From NCBI GenBank assembly GCA_031291875.1, contig JARLIE010000042.1, positions 1-46,444 of the forward strand: 46,444 nucleotides of DNA. The letters are read 5' to 3'. This document shows, piece after piece, positions 46,390 through 46,444 of this stretch (its first letter is position 1; each line of letters starts with the position of its first letter). The position numbers and the translations under genes are program-made. The notes beneath the pieces were generated by a model. It was not told the DNA's origin. It made no database searches and saw only the letters and a list, made by a program, of their open reading frames with translations. The DNA comes from Minisyncoccota bacterium. Lineage in GTDB: Bacteria; Patescibacteriota; Minisyncoccia; Phycocordibacterales; UBA2100.

Positions 46390-46444
46390 CCGTCTTTGTT
46401 GCGCAAACACCTGCGATTGTTAAAAATTTACTCTATTGCCAAAA

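Overview
The window looks like a chromosomal segment of a Candidate Phyla Radiation bacterium (Patescibacteria), most likely the Paceibacteria/Parcubacteria side. This rests on compact housekeeping genes mixed with type IV pilus genes, a ComEC channel, several paralogous secreted Ig-like surface proteins, membrane-anchored cupredoxin-like proteins and a standalone ComEC-type beta-lactamase fold. TGA is a normal stop (for example the YcaO gene ends in TGA), so code 25 is excluded. The lineage is an inference; no search was run.

Layout. The minus strand carries the str and S10 operon genes in canonical order (rpsL-rpsG-fusA ... tuf ... rpsJ ... rplC-rplD-rplW-rplB), but the series is broken three times by accessory DNA: about 3.3 kb between fusA and tuf (two cupredoxin-like proteins around a glycine-rich surface protein), about 2 kb between tuf and rpsJ (a VIT-type transporter and two small genes), and about 12.3 kb between rpsJ and rplC. 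To the right come an S2P protease, a second large surface protein, rpmB, a ComEC-like pair, superoxide dismutase, RNase HI, recJ, a HIT protein, pgk-tpiA, a pilus operon (pilB, pilC and three minor-pilin-like proteins) and nusA.

The 12.3 kb island is the most interesting part. A minus-strand operon (6254 to 2458) begins with a 99-residue membrane protein whose C-terminal tail is only Gly/Ser/Cys with a few Ala/Asp/Val, much like a thiazole/oxazole precursor core; two membrane-anchored TPR-like proteins, a Cys-rich Ig-like surface protein and a small membrane protein follow. Divergent from it, with a 101-nt gap, lie a YcaO cyclodehydratase (C-terminal PHPFS) and an overlapping SagB-type FMN dehydrogenase. 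This is the minimal enzymology for azole formation in a peptide, without a recognisable partner protein, exporter or protease. Beyond it lie a phosphoribosyltransferase fused to a seven-repeat PQQ-like beta-propeller, an unrecognised protein and two PP-loop (asparagine-synthetase-like) enzymes.

Three gene-start styles can be read. (1) Many genes have a -10 hexamer, often extended (TGN), ending 6 to 9 nt before the ATG, implying leaderless mRNAs. (2) Translation genes and nusA have -35/-10 promoters followed by stem-loops and a U-rich tract and no Shine-Dalgarno (SD). (3) A set of small, often GC-rich genes (8575-8787, 13573-13779, 14014-14460, 15080-15355, 16510-16767, 30050-30400, 32009-32446) each have an SD and their own hairpin terminator, several with textbook sigma70 promoters; they look like single-gene cassettes set among the native genes. 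An orphan promoter plus terminator at 13824-13955 suggests a small RNA. Two long inverted-repeat elements (2334-2447 and 8885-9002) with unrelated arms but a shared inner motif bracket the surface-protein/YcaO part of the island.
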